Below are positions 51,900 to 61,072 of a stretch of 64,000 bases of DNA, piece by piece. Made by a program: the position numbers and the translations under genes. The notes below the pieces were generated by a model. It was given only the letters and a program-made list of their open reading frames with translations, was not told the origin of the DNA and ran no database searches. Position 1 is the stretch's first letter. Every line of letters starts with the position of its first letter. The stretch is from Flavobacteriales bacterium UBA1494 (GTDB taxonomy: Bacteria; Bacteroidota; Bacteroidia; Flavobacteriales_E; Vicingaceae): the NCBI GenBank assembly GCA_905182175.1, contig CAJJAT010000023.1, forward strand, positions 1 through 64,000, written 5' to 3'.

Positions 51900-52769
51900 A
51901 TGGAAATCAATTTTTTAGCCATAGCGGATAGTGTCATAACTGGATTAATCTATCTACTCTTGAGTTTTGCGCTTTTTCTTGTGGGAAAGAAAGTGTACCA
52001 ATTACTTCACAAGAATATTCGAATAGATCATGAACTGGTAGAAAAGGATAATCTCGCTTTTGCCTTTGCAAATGTTGGATACTATGCCGGTTTACTGATT
52101 GCTATTTCCAGTGTTTACGAAGGCGACGACATTGCCCATATTGTTGATAGTATTATTAGTATCCTGATATATGGGTCTTTGTCCATCGTGCTTCTCAATT
52201 GCTCCATTTTTATTTCAGACAAGGTTTTGCTGAGAAAGTTTTCAGTGGAAAAAGAAATTGTTGAAGATCAAAATGTGGGAACTGGAGTAATCGAAGGTGC
52301 GGTTTGTATTGCAAATGGATTAATTATACATGGCGTATTGGCCGACAACCAAGACAGTTTTATTAATATTTTAATTTTGTGGGCACTCGCCCAAGTAGCT
52401 CTGCTAGTAGTAGGTTGGGTGTACAACCTCATTACTCCTTACGACATTCATGACTACATTGAAAAAGACAACGTAGCCGTTGGAATTGGTTTTGCAGGAG
52501 CACTAGTAGCCATTGCCAACTTAATTCGATTCGGCGCACAGATTGATGCCGACAGCTGGATTGTGGTAGGAGAAAACATGCTACTAGAAACAGGCATTGG
52601 CCTTTTAATGCTGCCTTTGGTGCGTTTTTTAACTGATAAAATACTGCTTCCCGGAAGAAAGCTAACAGACGAGCTAATTAACCAAGAGAAACCAAATAAC
52701 GGTGCTGGAATGGTAGAAGCATTTGCCTATATTGGCGGCTCTATGCTTATTTGCATTAGTTTTTTATAA
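51900..52769 (+). CDS. Double DUF350 membrane protein
   Basis: A 289-residue protein with about eight membrane helices arranged as two DUF350 units, residues about 10-135 and 150-285. Each has a helix followed by the typical EKDNLAFAFANVGYYAGLLI or EKDNVAVGIGFAGALVAIAN motif, in which the Asp-Asn pair lies near the membrane. DUF350 (YjfL) proteins occur with spermidine-synthase-like and glutathionylspermidine-type genes. It lies 27 nt after the lipoprotein and 18 nt before the spermidine synthase. Its function is unknown; a pore or transporter for polyamine-related compounds is inference. Confidence 0.85.
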   Translation: MEINFLAIADSVITGLIYLLLSFALFLVGKKVYQLLHKNIRIDHELVEKDNLAFAFANVGYYAGLLIAISSVYEGDDIAHIVDSIISILIYGSLSIVLLNCSIFISDKVLLRKFSVEKEIVEDQNVGTGVIEGAVCIANGLIIHGVLADNQDSFINILILWALAQVALLVVGWVYNLITPYDIHDYIEKDNVAVGIGFAGALVAIANLIRFGAQIDADSWIVVGENMLLETGIGLLMLPLVRFLTDKILLPGRKLTDELINQEKPNNGAGMVEAFAYIGGSMLICISFL

Positions 52770-52787
52770 GCAAATTGTCTTTTTAGA

Positions 52788-54317
52788 ATGAAAAAAAGTC
52801 TCTGGCTTAAAGTTTCCATTTTTGCTACTGGCATATCGGGTCTAATCGCTGAGTTCATTCTATCTACGTTAGCATCCTATTTTATAGGCGACAGCATTGT
52901 GCAATGGACCATTGTACTTTCCATTATGCTATTTTCAATGGGTGTGGGAAGCCGCCTTAGCAGGTTTATTACAAAAAATCTGCTGCTCACTTTTATTCTT
53001 ATTGAATTTGCCCTCTCCCTATTCATTAGCTTTTCTCCGTTAGCAGTGTATGCCATTGCAGGACAAACGGCTTACATTCATTTATTAATCTACGGGCTAG
53101 CCTTTATTGTTGGTCTGCTGATTGGTTTTGAGCTTCCATTGGCTACTCGTTTAAATGAAACGCATGAAGAATTAGATAAAAACATTTCCAATATTTTATC
53201 TTGGGATTACACCGGAAGTCTAATTGGCGGACTCTTATTCGCCTTTTGGGGTTTACCTCACCTAGGCATCACCAATACAGCTTTTGTATTTGGAATTCTC
53301 AATTTCATAGTAGCATTGTTGCTGTTTTGGCAATACAGCGATAAATCTTTCTTGAAGCAAAAAGGAATGCTTTTAGTTGGAATTTTTCTAGCAGCGACCT
53401 TAGGTCTTGGCTTCTACTTTTCAGAAGAGATTGTGTTGTTTGGAGAGCAGTCTAGGTACAAAGACAAGATTATTTTTCAAAAACAAAGCCGCTATCAGAA
53501 TATTGTAATCACCCAATGGGAAGAGCATTACTGGTTGTTCATTAACGGCAATCAGCAATTGAGTACACTAGACGAGTTCTTGTATCATGAACCTATGGTA
53601 CACCCCATTATGGAACTAACCAAGGAACATCAAGATGTCCTAATTATTGGCGGAGGAGATGGATTTAACGTAAAAGAATTACTAAAATACCAAGATGTAA
53701 AAAACATCACCTTGGTGGACTTAGACCCTGCCATGACAGATGTTGGTCTTCACCACAAGGGCATGTTAGCGTACAACGATTCTGCACTTCACCACCCTAA
53801 AGTGACTATTTTAAATGAAGATGGTTTTAATTTCCTAGAGAAGTCCGACTCCTTTTACGACCTGATCATTGTTGATTTACCGGATGCCAAAAGCATTGAT
53901 TTAAATAAATTATACACCGTAGAGTTTTATCAAATGGCGCACCGCTTGTTGCGACCTCACGGTCATTTTATTACGCAAGCCGGAAGTCCTTATTATGCGA
54001 CAAAAGCCAATTATTGTATTGACAAGAGCATGCAGGCTGCAGGTTTCTCGACACTTTCATTGCACAATCAAGTACTTACTTTAGGTGAATGGGGCTGGAT
54101 TGTTGGGAGTAAATCTTACACCAGAGAGCAGATGCTGAGTCATTTAAAACAAGCAAACTACGGAGACATTCCCACCAAATGGTTAAACCAAGAAGCCATG
54201 CAATTGATTACCTCTTTTGGCAAACCGCTTTTTGATACTTCAGGAGTTGAAGTCAATACCATTAATTCTCCAGTTTTATACCGTTATTATCTAAATGGAA
54301 ATTGGGATTTGTATTAA
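52788..54317 (+). CDS. Membrane-anchored spermidine-synthase-like enzyme, copy 1
   Basis: A 509-residue protein. The first 215 residues form about seven membrane helices (LIAEFILSTLASYFIGDSIV, FELPLATRLNE). Residues 220-500 are a polyamine aminopropyltransferase: VLIIGGGDGFNVKELLKY (SAM-like donor site), TLVDLDPAMT, IIVDLPDAKS with the catalytic Asp, and GEWGWIVGS. It should transfer an aminopropyl group from decarboxylated AdoMet made by the SpeD of the same operon. The acceptor (putrescine or a modified substrate) is not clear. A close paralogue faces it at 56965-58506. Last gene of a seven-gene operon. Confidence 0.88.
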   Translation: MKKSLWLKVSIFATGISGLIAEFILSTLASYFIGDSIVQWTIVLSIMLFSMGVGSRLSRFITKNLLLTFILIEFALSLFISFSPLAVYAIAGQTAYIHLLIYGLAFIVGLLIGFELPLATRLNETHEELDKNISNILSWDYTGSLIGGLLFAFWGLPHLGITNTAFVFGILNFIVALLLFWQYSDKSFLKQKGMLLVGIFLAATLGLGFYFSEEIVLFGEQSRYKDKIIFQKQSRYQNIVITQWEEHYWLFINGNQQLSTLDEFLYHEPMVHPIMELTKEHQDVLIIGGGDGFNVKELLKYQDVKNITLVDLDPAMTDVGLHHKGMLAYNDSALHHPKVTILNEDGFNFLEKSDSFYDLIIVDLPDAKSIDLNKLYTVEFYQMAHRLLRPHGHFITQAGSPYYATKANYCIDKSMQAAGFSTLSLHNQVLTLGEWGWIVGSKSYTREQMLSHLKQANYGDIPTKWLNQEAMQLITSFGKPLFDTSGVEVNTINSPVLYRYYLNGNWDLY

Positions 54318-54371
54318 CGTAAATCCAGATTATTGAACGGATTGAAAATTTCCAAATTTTAATAGTTCAAC

Positions 54372-55886
54372 CTACTCATCAAACAACGCCTTTGCAGCTT
54401 GAATTCCTGAGTCCATTGCATCAAACATCAACGGAAATCTTCCTGAATCTACTCCTGCAAAAGCTAATCCGTCTTTGACTAAGGTTCTTTCTTTTGTGAT
54501 ATAATTTGGCGAAGGGATAGGCATTGCATGTCCCATTAATTTAATGTGAACCTGCTTTACAAAGGGACGAATGTTCTCATCGTAATACTGCGAGATTTTC
54601 TCTATTGTTTCTTCAACCAACTCATTTGCGTCTTCCTCTAAATTCTCTATTTGATAATGATGAACTTCTGGAAAGCAGAAATACGCAGTCAGCACCCTAG
54701 GTTGGTTTTTTGTTTGAATAGTTGAATCCACAAACCCAAGAAAAGTATTGTCAGGCGAGAGGAAATCGTTTTGCCATTTACTGTCTTTCAAAGAGCACTC
54801 TTCCATTTCAATGTTCATGACCACCCAAGGAGCATATTGAATGTCACTAAAACTGGCATATGATTCGGGGTGTATATACTTTAAGGCATGTTTTTGTCCT
54901 GCATAAATTACCTGATTCGCTTTGTATTGCTTTCGAGTCGAATTCTCATTGTCATAAACGTCCACTAACCAATGATCTTTTTCTTTGATCAACCCGAATA
55001 CCAAATGGTTGCTTTTTAATTGATTTGGATTGAGCTGTTGCATCATTTTTTGAATGAAGTAAAAGTTTCCTTGCGGCGGTGAAAGCAGCTCAATCTCTTT
55101 TCCATCGTAATAAGGTCGGGACTTGTAATAATGAATTCCTGCCAAAGCAGAAACTTGAGTGGAGGTTCCACCCCAATCGTCCAACATTTGGTAATCTATT
55201 GACTCCATAAACTTATCGTCAATCGGCAAATATTTATTCAAGTAGTCGTAAAAAGTGAGTTGATCTAAATGATGTAATTCTTTTGAAATAAGCGTTGAGG
55301 GCAATGTAAACTGACCTTCATACTCTTTGAGTAATGCTACAAAATTTTGGCGTAGCTCAGTATTTTCTAAAACAGACTCTCGCTTATTTCCATTGTAGTA
55401 ACAAGCCTCCTCTAGCCCGGCAGGAATGAGGTACTCTTTGTCTTTAAACTCCCACAGTTTACTTTTTGCATTGAAGTCAATAATGTTCAACTTTTGCAAC
55501 AACTCTAACCCATCTTTACCATAATGGTTTGGGTAGGCTAAATCGTAATGCGCTCCTTGAGAATACAATTGATTGTTAATGGAAATAGCACCGGAAGTAC
55601 CGCCGAAATTAGTATCTAGTTCACACACCACGTAATTATCTGAAGGTAGAGAACAAGCAGCAGCTAAACCAGCAATACCTCCACCCACAATTAAAGTATC
55701 TATCGTTTCAGTGCTGCTAACAGGCAAAGAGATCGCAGTTCGCACTTGGTGACCAACTTTTCGATTAGAGTCAACAAAAATTGGAATTTTCCTGCTTTTT
55801 TCCCATTCTTTTTGAGGAGTGGAATTTCTACAGGCTGCTAAAAAAATCAAGCCTCCTCCTACTTTTAAAAAACTTCTTCTATCCAT
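54372..55886 (-). CDS. Exported FAD-dependent oxidoreductase with Tat signal and lipobox
   Basis: A 504-residue amine-oxidase-like flavoprotein. The start MDRRSFLKVGGGLIFLAAC holds a twin-arginine motif and a lipobox ending at Cys19, so it is probably exported folded through Tat and lipidated. The FAD motif TLIVGGGIAGLAAACSL is at residues 64-80, and the C-terminal KDGLAFAGVDSGRFPLM closes the FAD site. Export as a folded cofactor enzyme fits Tat. It is the third gene of the minus-strand operon, 4 nt after a membrane protein, and beside two aminopropyltransferases. A polyamine or related amine substrate is likely but not proven. Confidence 0.8.
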   Translation of the reverse strand: MDRRSFLKVGGGLIFLAACRNSTPQKEWEKSRKIPIFVDSNRKVGHQVRTAISLPVSSTETIDTLIVGGGIAGLAAACSLPSDNYVVCELDTNFGGTSGAISINNQLYSQGAHYDLAYPNHYGKDGLELLQKLNIIDFNAKSKLWEFKDKEYLIPAGLEEACYYNGNKRESVLENTELRQNFVALLKEYEGQFTLPSTLISKELHHLDQLTFYDYLNKYLPIDDKFMESIDYQMLDDWGGTSTQVSALAGIHYYKSRPYYDGKEIELLSPPQGNFYFIQKMMQQLNPNQLKSNHLVFGLIKEKDHWLVDVYDNENSTRKQYKANQVIYAGQKHALKYIHPESYASFSDIQYAPWVVMNIEMEECSLKDSKWQNDFLSPDNTFLGFVDSTIQTKNQPRVLTAYFCFPEVHHYQIENLEEDANELVEETIEKISQYYDENIRPFVKQVHIKLMGHAMPIPSPNYITKERTLVKDGLAFAGVDSGRFPLMFDAMDSGIQAAKALFDE

Positions 55887-55890
55887 GGGT

Positions 55891-56961
55891 TTATTTCGAA
55901 AAAAAAGTTTTTAAATGAGGGTTAGAATCGTTCATCTTCCAAATAAATCCATCTATAATATAATGTGTTACCTGCGGCAATGACAACAAAGTTAAGGCTA
56001 AAGCTTGCCCTTGAGGATGACCTAAAACAGCTGCAGGATATTCCCAAATAGCAGAAAAGAAAGTTCCTTTCTCCCGGTTAAGTAACATGTCCCATAAGTA
56101 CTCTTCACCAAAAGCCAGTAAAAATGAAAACACTAGAATGCTGCCCACAATCCAATACATTCTAAGAGCGGAGAAACGCCGCTCTGCATGGGGCTTTTGG
56201 AGTTGATAAAAGATAATTAATGCAAGGTAAGGTATACCATGAGCTACAACATTGGTCAGCGTAAAGGCAAGGTCAGAGTTAAACCAAACAATGCCTAAAT
56301 ACCAATTTACCAAAGTAGTTAACATCCACAAAACCCTTCCGTAAGAAAGACGGTTAACCCCTTTTTTGACCAACAAAAACTCTTCTGCCAACCAACCTAA
56401 AATTGAACCCCAATACAGCGCTTCAAAAATTACTCTGAGCACCGGGGAAAAAGAAAGAGACAGATCAATAAAGTCTCCTTCGACAAACCAAACAAAATTT
56501 CTACTGTGAAAGTGCCAAAAAATGACTGGATAAATCATGCTAAAATAAAGCACCCATTTATCTTTAAAAAAGCGGTGCGCTTTTACAGTTTTAGCTTTTG
56601 CCGTATAAATGGCGAAAAAGCCATACTGCTGTTTCATAAAATGAAACACTGCTAAATAAGCCAAAATAACCCAAAAGAAAGTGGTCGATTCTCTGGCAAT
56701 TCCAAAAAGTACTACCAATGCAACTAGCGGAGCTAAAATCAAAACTGTTTTATGGTTTTTAAATTCTACAGGATCAAGGTAAGTTCTAAAAATGGTACTC
56801 CAAACATGACTCACATCTATTCCTAAAATAAAAATCACCCAAACCCAGATGGGCACTTCGCTAGCTAGCCAACTTTCAGGAAGCAGAAAAAGTACTACCC
56901 AAATCAACCAGACCGGTATGAAAAGGAGCAAGATGTCTTTGTATTTTCCAAATAGCCACAT
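55891..56961 (-). CDS. Polytopic membrane protein of unknown function (356 aa)
   Basis: I do not recognise the family. About nine to ten membrane helices are seen (MWLFGKYKDILLLFIPVWLI, VWVIFILGIDVSHVWSTIF, FFWVILAYLAVFHFMKQQYG). Conserved-looking polar residues lie in or near helices: Asp and His in IDVSHVW, His and Gln in FHFMKQQYGF, a His pair in WHFHSRNF, and VVAHGIPYLALI. Clustered His in the membrane may bind metal or a quinone/heme. It sits 3 nt after the second SpeE-like gene and 4 nt before the FAD oxidoreductase, so it may work with that enzyme, for example as its electron acceptor. That is inference. Confidence 0.7.
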   Translation of the reverse strand: MWLFGKYKDILLLFIPVWLIWVVLFLLPESWLASEVPIWVWVIFILGIDVSHVWSTIFRTYLDPVEFKNHKTVLILAPLVALVVLFGIARESTTFFWVILAYLAVFHFMKQQYGFFAIYTAKAKTVKAHRFFKDKWVLYFSMIYPVIFWHFHSRNFVWFVEGDFIDLSLSFSPVLRVIFEALYWGSILGWLAEEFLLVKKGVNRLSYGRVLWMLTTLVNWYLGIVWFNSDLAFTLTNVVAHGIPYLALIIFYQLQKPHAERRFSALRMYWIVGSILVFSFLLAFGEEYLWDMLLNREKGTFFSAIWEYPAAVLGHPQGQALALTLLSLPQVTHYIIDGFIWKMNDSNPHLKTFFSK

Positions 56962-56964
56962 CCT

Positions 56965-58506
56965 TTATAAAAATTTTGCCCAAGTTCCGTCCAAATAGTA
57001 CTTGTAAAGCACAGGGTTGTGAATAGTATTTACCTCAACACTGTCCGCATTTACTAAATCTCTTCCAAAAGAAGTCATCAATTGCATCGCTTCTTTGTTG
57101 ATCCATCGCACGTCTAATGTGTCAAAATTCTTCTCCAACAAGCTTTTTTTCATGACTTCGCTACTCATTTGCTTGGAGCCAATAATCCAGCCCCACTCGC
57201 CAAAAGAGTATACATGATTGTGAATGGGCAGCGTTTGAAAACCAGATGCTCCCAACGTTTTTTCGATGGAACGGTATGCTTTGGTGGTGTAATAAGGACT
57301 AACCGCTTGCGTAACAATATGCCCTAAGGGACGCAGTTTTTTGTTGCACAAACGGTAAAATTCTTTACTGTAAACTCGATTAAGGTCAATACTCTTTGGA
57401 TCGGGAAAGTCAAGAATCATGACATCGAAAAATTCATCGGATTGCTCCAAGTATTGAAAGGCATCCTGGTTCACTACTTTCACTTTTGGATCATAGTATG
57501 AACTGTCGTTCATTTTCGTAAAAATTTCATTGGTTTTCCCTATCCGTGTCATTTCCGGGTCAATGTCTACTAGCGTGATTTGTTCTACGCCTTTGTATTT
57601 TAAAACCTCTCTAATGGCACAGCCATCCCCCGCCCCCAAAATAAGCACATGTTTGGCATATGGAGTCAATTGCATTACAGGATGCACTAGTGGCTCATGG
57701 TATTGCCATTCATCGAACGTGCAGAGCTGTTTGCTGCCATTCAAATACAACCAATATTCCTCTTTCCATTGCGTAATGGTAATTTTTTGATACTTCGTTT
57801 GTTTTGAAAAAACTACCTTATCATCGTAACGTTTTTGCTCTCCATATAATACAATGGCGTCTGCATTGTAGCTTAGAAAAGTCATAAAAATGAGCAAACT
57901 TGGAATGACAACAAGAAATGCTTTTTGATACGTTGAATCTATGTGTTTTCGAAGTCGAATAAAAAGGGCCACTGCTACTAAGAAGTTTATTCCACTCAAT
58001 ACAAAAGGAGTGTGGGTTAAACCGAGATACGGAAGACCCACAAACACGAAGAAAATTCCACCGAGTAAACTTCCGTAGTAGTCGTTTTCTAAAACTCCTG
58101 CAATGTTGGTTCGCAATTCTTCATTTTCTTCATTTACCCGGGTAACTAGCGGAATTTCCATTCCAATTAAAAGGCCAATGGCCATGGCAAAACCGTAAAT
58201 AATTACTGCAATGTATTCTGTATAGCCCATAAAAAAATAAGTACACAAGGCTGCAGAGGAAGTCAAAAAGGTGAGTAAAAACTCTGCTATTAGAAATTTC
58301 TCTAATATCTTCTCCGTATATCGACTGCTCAGTCTGCTTCCCAACCCCATGGCAAATAGCATAGAGGAAAGAATCATGGTCCACTGAAAAACAGAGTCGC
58401 CTAAAAAATAAGTCGCTAAGGTGGATAAAATATATTCTCCAACAATACCTGATAAGCCTGTGGCAAATAAAGCGAGTTTAAGAATTCGAGATTTATTTTT
58501 AGTCAA
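56965..58506 (-). CDS. Membrane-anchored spermidine-synthase-like enzyme, copy 2
   Basis: A 513-residue paralogue of the enzyme at 52788-54317, with the same plan: about seven membrane helices (GIVGEYILSTLATYFLGDSV) followed by a transferase domain with VLILGAGDGCAIREVLKY, TLVDIDPEMT, ILDFPDPKS and GEWGWIIGS. The GGGDG motif of copy 1 is GAGDG here. It starts at TTG 58506 (MTKNKSRIL), supported by a -7 box 35 nt upstream. First gene of an operon with the membrane protein and FAD oxidoreductase. The pair of divergent paralogues suggests different acceptor substrates. Confidence 0.87.
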   Translation of the reverse strand: MTKNKSRILKLALFATGLSGIVGEYILSTLATYFLGDSVFQWTMILSSMLFAMGLGSRLSSRYTEKILEKFLIAEFLLTFLTSSAALCTYFFMGYTEYIAVIIYGFAMAIGLLIGMEIPLVTRVNEENEELRTNIAGVLENDYYGSLLGGIFFVFVGLPYLGLTHTPFVLSGINFLVAVALFIRLRKHIDSTYQKAFLVVIPSLLIFMTFLSYNADAIVLYGEQKRYDDKVVFSKQTKYQKITITQWKEEYWLYLNGSKQLCTFDEWQYHEPLVHPVMQLTPYAKHVLILGAGDGCAIREVLKYKGVEQITLVDIDPEMTRIGKTNEIFTKMNDSSYYDPKVKVVNQDAFQYLEQSDEFFDVMILDFPDPKSIDLNRVYSKEFYRLCNKKLRPLGHIVTQAVSPYYTTKAYRSIEKTLGASGFQTLPIHNHVYSFGEWGWIIGSKQMSSEVMKKSLLEKNFDTLDVRWINKEAMQLMTSFGRDLVNADSVEVNTIHNPVLYKYYLDGTWAKFL

Positions 58507-58540
58507 TTGAGACCTACTTTAAGTGAACATTCGGTTGGTA

Positions 58541-58548
58541 CAAATTTA
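58541..58548 (-). promoter_or_regulatory. -7 element TAAATTTG of the second SpeE operon
   Basis: Perfect TAnnTTTG on the minus strand, 35 nt before the TTG start at 58506. Confidence 0.6.
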
Positions 58549-58828
58549 AACGTTCTGTTGCTGATTATTTTTTGAAAATCGAATTTAGATTTATAATAGC
58601 AACCGGGCTTTTTTTTCTGATTTATTTATCAAGAAAGGGAGGGAAATGATTCACTAGCAAGATCAATTTAAGATTCTTTTGTGCTTCACCGCCATCTCTG
58701 GTATTTCATACTTTTCCGCCTTTACCATAGAGTAGAGCTTCAGAGAATTCTTTAGATTAAAATTGAGCAATTAGTTCCCAAACGGAGTAATTTCAGTTTT
58801 AACACAAGAATTAATACACACTTTAGTT

Positions 58829-59227
58829 TTAATCCCTCTCCTCTCTCATATAATCCATCAAACTTTGAGCATCTCTTTGAAATCGTTTACTAAAATCAGT
58901 TGAGAAGGAGTCTATTATTTTAGTTTCATTTTCTTCTACGCCATTTGCTGCTTTTGCAATACTTTTCATTGCCTCTATGAATTCTGAATAAATAGGCGTT
59001 GCTCCATAATCGTAGCAAAAATTGATACCCTTGTTATATATTTCTTTTAAAGACGATTTCTTACTCTCCTCGTATTAAAATAACCAACTTATTTTATCAC
59101 CATACGGATGATTTTTAAACAATGCCTTGAATGTGGTTCTTTCTTCCGCTTGAATTACTCCGTCTGCCATCGCCACAGCCTACAACAGTTCACGTAATAC
59201 TTCGGATAATTTTTCTTCTTTTTTCAT
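58829..59227 (-). pseudogene. TerB-like protein gene with two in-frame stops
   Basis: From ATG 59227 one frame runs 133 codons to TAA 58829-58831, broken by TAG at 59180-59182 (codon 16) and TAA at 59075-59077 (codon 51). Read through, it gives KLSEVLRELL, AVAMADGVIQAEERTTFKAL, FKNHPYGDKISWLF, then INFCYDYGATPIYSEFIEAM and STDFSKRFQRDAQSL. The MADGVIQAEE segment and helical make-up fit a TerB-like fold. There is no frameshift. Each stop can be explained by a C-to-T change in a Gln codon. The gene is inactive unless the stops are suppressed. Confidence 0.7.
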
Positions 59228-59528
59228 GAGTTGTAATTTCCTATCAAGATACCTAATAATTTAAAATTAGCGGATTTCGTTGAAGTGTACAATTGGAGTT
59301 TCAAAAAAGAAAAATTACCCACACAAAATAACCGCGCAGCGTAACTTTTGTCCTGTGATGGAAAGAAAGGTCGGACTGTTCATCGAAACTCCCCACTATT
59401 CTTTAATGAAATAGCGAGGAGAGAGAAATTAAATGAAACCGTATCCCAACTACTCATTTCAGATTCACCTCTTATTGGGTTCTTGAACCTATTGAGTTTA
59501 TAAGAGGCAATAGGTTTATAATGAGACA

Positions 59529-59566
59529 GGTGATAGCTCGAATCTCTCCGGCTTTACAGACTGACC
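59529..59566 (+). repeat. Degenerate direct repeat, copy 1
   Basis: Reads GGTGAT, then AATCTCTCCGGCTTTACA and GACTGACC. A second copy with a 7-base longer middle is at 59681-59725. Both resemble the T-arm and acceptor side of a tRNA but do not fold as one. Confidence 0.45.
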
Positions 59567-59680
59567 AAAATCGCATAAAGTCATATTTAAGTTGAAAATA
59601 AAACGAGTTTACTCAAATCCATTTTTCAGCTTAAATCTGAGGTGCAACGCACGTTTGGTTTTGGTTCCATGAATTAAAAA

Positions 59681-59725
59681 GGTGATCAAACCGAAAGGTA
59701 ATCTCTCCTGCTTTACAAATTGACC
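59681..59725 (+). repeat. Degenerate direct repeat, copy 2
   Basis: Reads GGTGAT, then AATCTCTCCTGCTTTACA and AATTGACC, parallel to 59529-59566 about 150 bases earlier. Confidence 0.45.
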
Positions 59726-59914
59726 CTTTATTCACCTGCGGAATGTTGGGTTACAATAAAAGAGTTCTTTAAAATATTGTTCAATTGCACTAAAGACGGT
59801 TAATCCCTTAACTGATCAAGACCTCTTTAATATTTCTGGATAACATCTGAGTATTGTGTGCTATGCTTTAACAATGTGCTACTTGACCCTTTAACATTAA
59901 TCTCCCTTTGTCGG

Positions 59915-59942
59915 TCGAAGGTTCGAATCCCTCCCTTGCTCA
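59915..59942 (+). other. tRNA 3'-end-like fragment
   Basis: TCGAAGGTTCGAATCCCTCC followed by CTTGCTCA has the T-loop GTTCGAATCC and an acceptor-like end, but no matching 5' half lies within 90 bases upstream. It may be a decayed tRNA or a remnant of an integration event. Confidence 0.35.
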
Positions 59943-60331
59943 TGATATATATTCAGTAGGTTACGAAAAAAAGAATGAGCGGTGCGGGTTTGACTCTCAT
60001 CATACAATTAGGCTGTATTTAACTCAATTGATAAATCAATTGAAACAAATTTTCTCGAAGTAATTAGTGTGAATACAAAGCCATCTAAAAAAATGATCTT
60101 CCTTAGCTAACCAAAAAAAAGAGGTTACTTGAAAATATAATTTAGAGTCCAATTAAAATACAGTTAAACCTGACACTTCGACTCTGTTCAACAAGGCAAG
60201 TTCCGAATAGCACCAATTAAAAATCTGTATCTTTTGTGACTTGTAGAAATTAATGAATACCTTATCTTTATTAAAATAAAGAAGCTATTCAAAGAAACCT
60301 TCTCTTACATTAAATCATAAACTAAAGCAAC

Positions 60332-61072
60332 ATGTTACAACAAGTGCACTTAGCAGCTCAATATTTAGCCGGGGCAGGAATAAGTTTTATTAAGAAGAGA
60401 GACGATGATAGCCACATAAATATGAGCTGGTCAACCAATCTAAAGGAACTATCTACGTGGCCATTATCCGAAAAAGGAGATCAACTTTCTTTAAGTCTAA
60501 AATCATTTTCATTGATTTGGTCGAATCCAGAAAAAAGAATTGAGTTTCCCTTGGATGGAAAATCACATTTGGAAATAAAGACTTGGATCAAAGGTCAGGC
60601 TAAATCAAATATAAATATGATTTATGTTTATCATTTACATTACGAACTCCCCTACCCTTTTCCATCGGACGACTCTACTTTTAAGTTAGAAAGCAAAGCT
60701 GAATTAAGTCGATTTTCAAATTTGTTTGATCTTAGCCAATCCTCTTTTACAGCAGTATTAAAACAGCAAGAATTAGAATCAGAACTTAGAGTTTGGCCAC
60801 ATCACTTTGATTTAGCTGCATATACTAATCCAAATGACTCCCTATCCATTAGATTTGGATTAGCTGTACCGGACAAAGCCATTGACGATTTTTATTTTTA
60901 CGTTAGTGGTTATAATGGCGACGATTCAGTTGAGACAAAAGACTTTAAATCACTAAGCCTTGGTGATTGGCAAACGGAAGATTGGAAAGCAGCAACACTT
61001 CGAGCAACAGGAATGAAAGAAAAAGATGCGACCAACTTTTTAAATGAGGCCATTCAGGCTTTTCGAATATGA
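60332..61072 (+). CDS. Conserved-looking protein of unknown function (246 aa)
   Basis: A 246-residue soluble protein that I cannot assign with confidence. It has no signal peptide or membrane helix. Distinct blocks are MSWSTNLKELSTWPLSEKGD, WSNPEKRIEFPLDGKSHLEI, VYHLHYELPYPFP, and VWPHHFDLAAYTNPND, the last with an HH pair after Trp-Pro that looks like a functional site. The C-terminus is helical (ATNFLNEAIQAFR). The frame is intact and codon use is normal, unlike the debris on both sides, so it is likely a functional gene. A TATCTTTA word at 60263-60270 is a -7 candidate 61 nt upstream. Confidence 0.75.
   Translation: MLQQVHLAAQYLAGAGISFIKKRDDDSHINMSWSTNLKELSTWPLSEKGDQLSLSLKSFSLIWSNPEKRIEFPLDGKSHLEIKTWIKGQAKSNINMIYVYHLHYELPYPFPSDDSTFKLESKAELSRFSNLFDLSQSSFTAVLKQQELESELRVWPHHFDLAAYTNPNDSLSIRFGLAVPDKAIDDFYFYVSGYNGDDSVETKDFKSLSLGDWQTEDWKAATLRATGMKEKDATNFLNEAIQAFRI

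Larger units (their letters stand above)
59228..60331. other. 1.1-kb region of repeats and debris
   Basis: No gene is supported. It contains two related segments (59529-59566 and 59681-59725), a tRNA-like 3' fragment (59915-59942) and a palindrome CTTTATT-aa-AATAAAG at 60266-60281 upstream of the next gene. Much of the rest appears to be eroded sequence. Confidence 0.55.
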
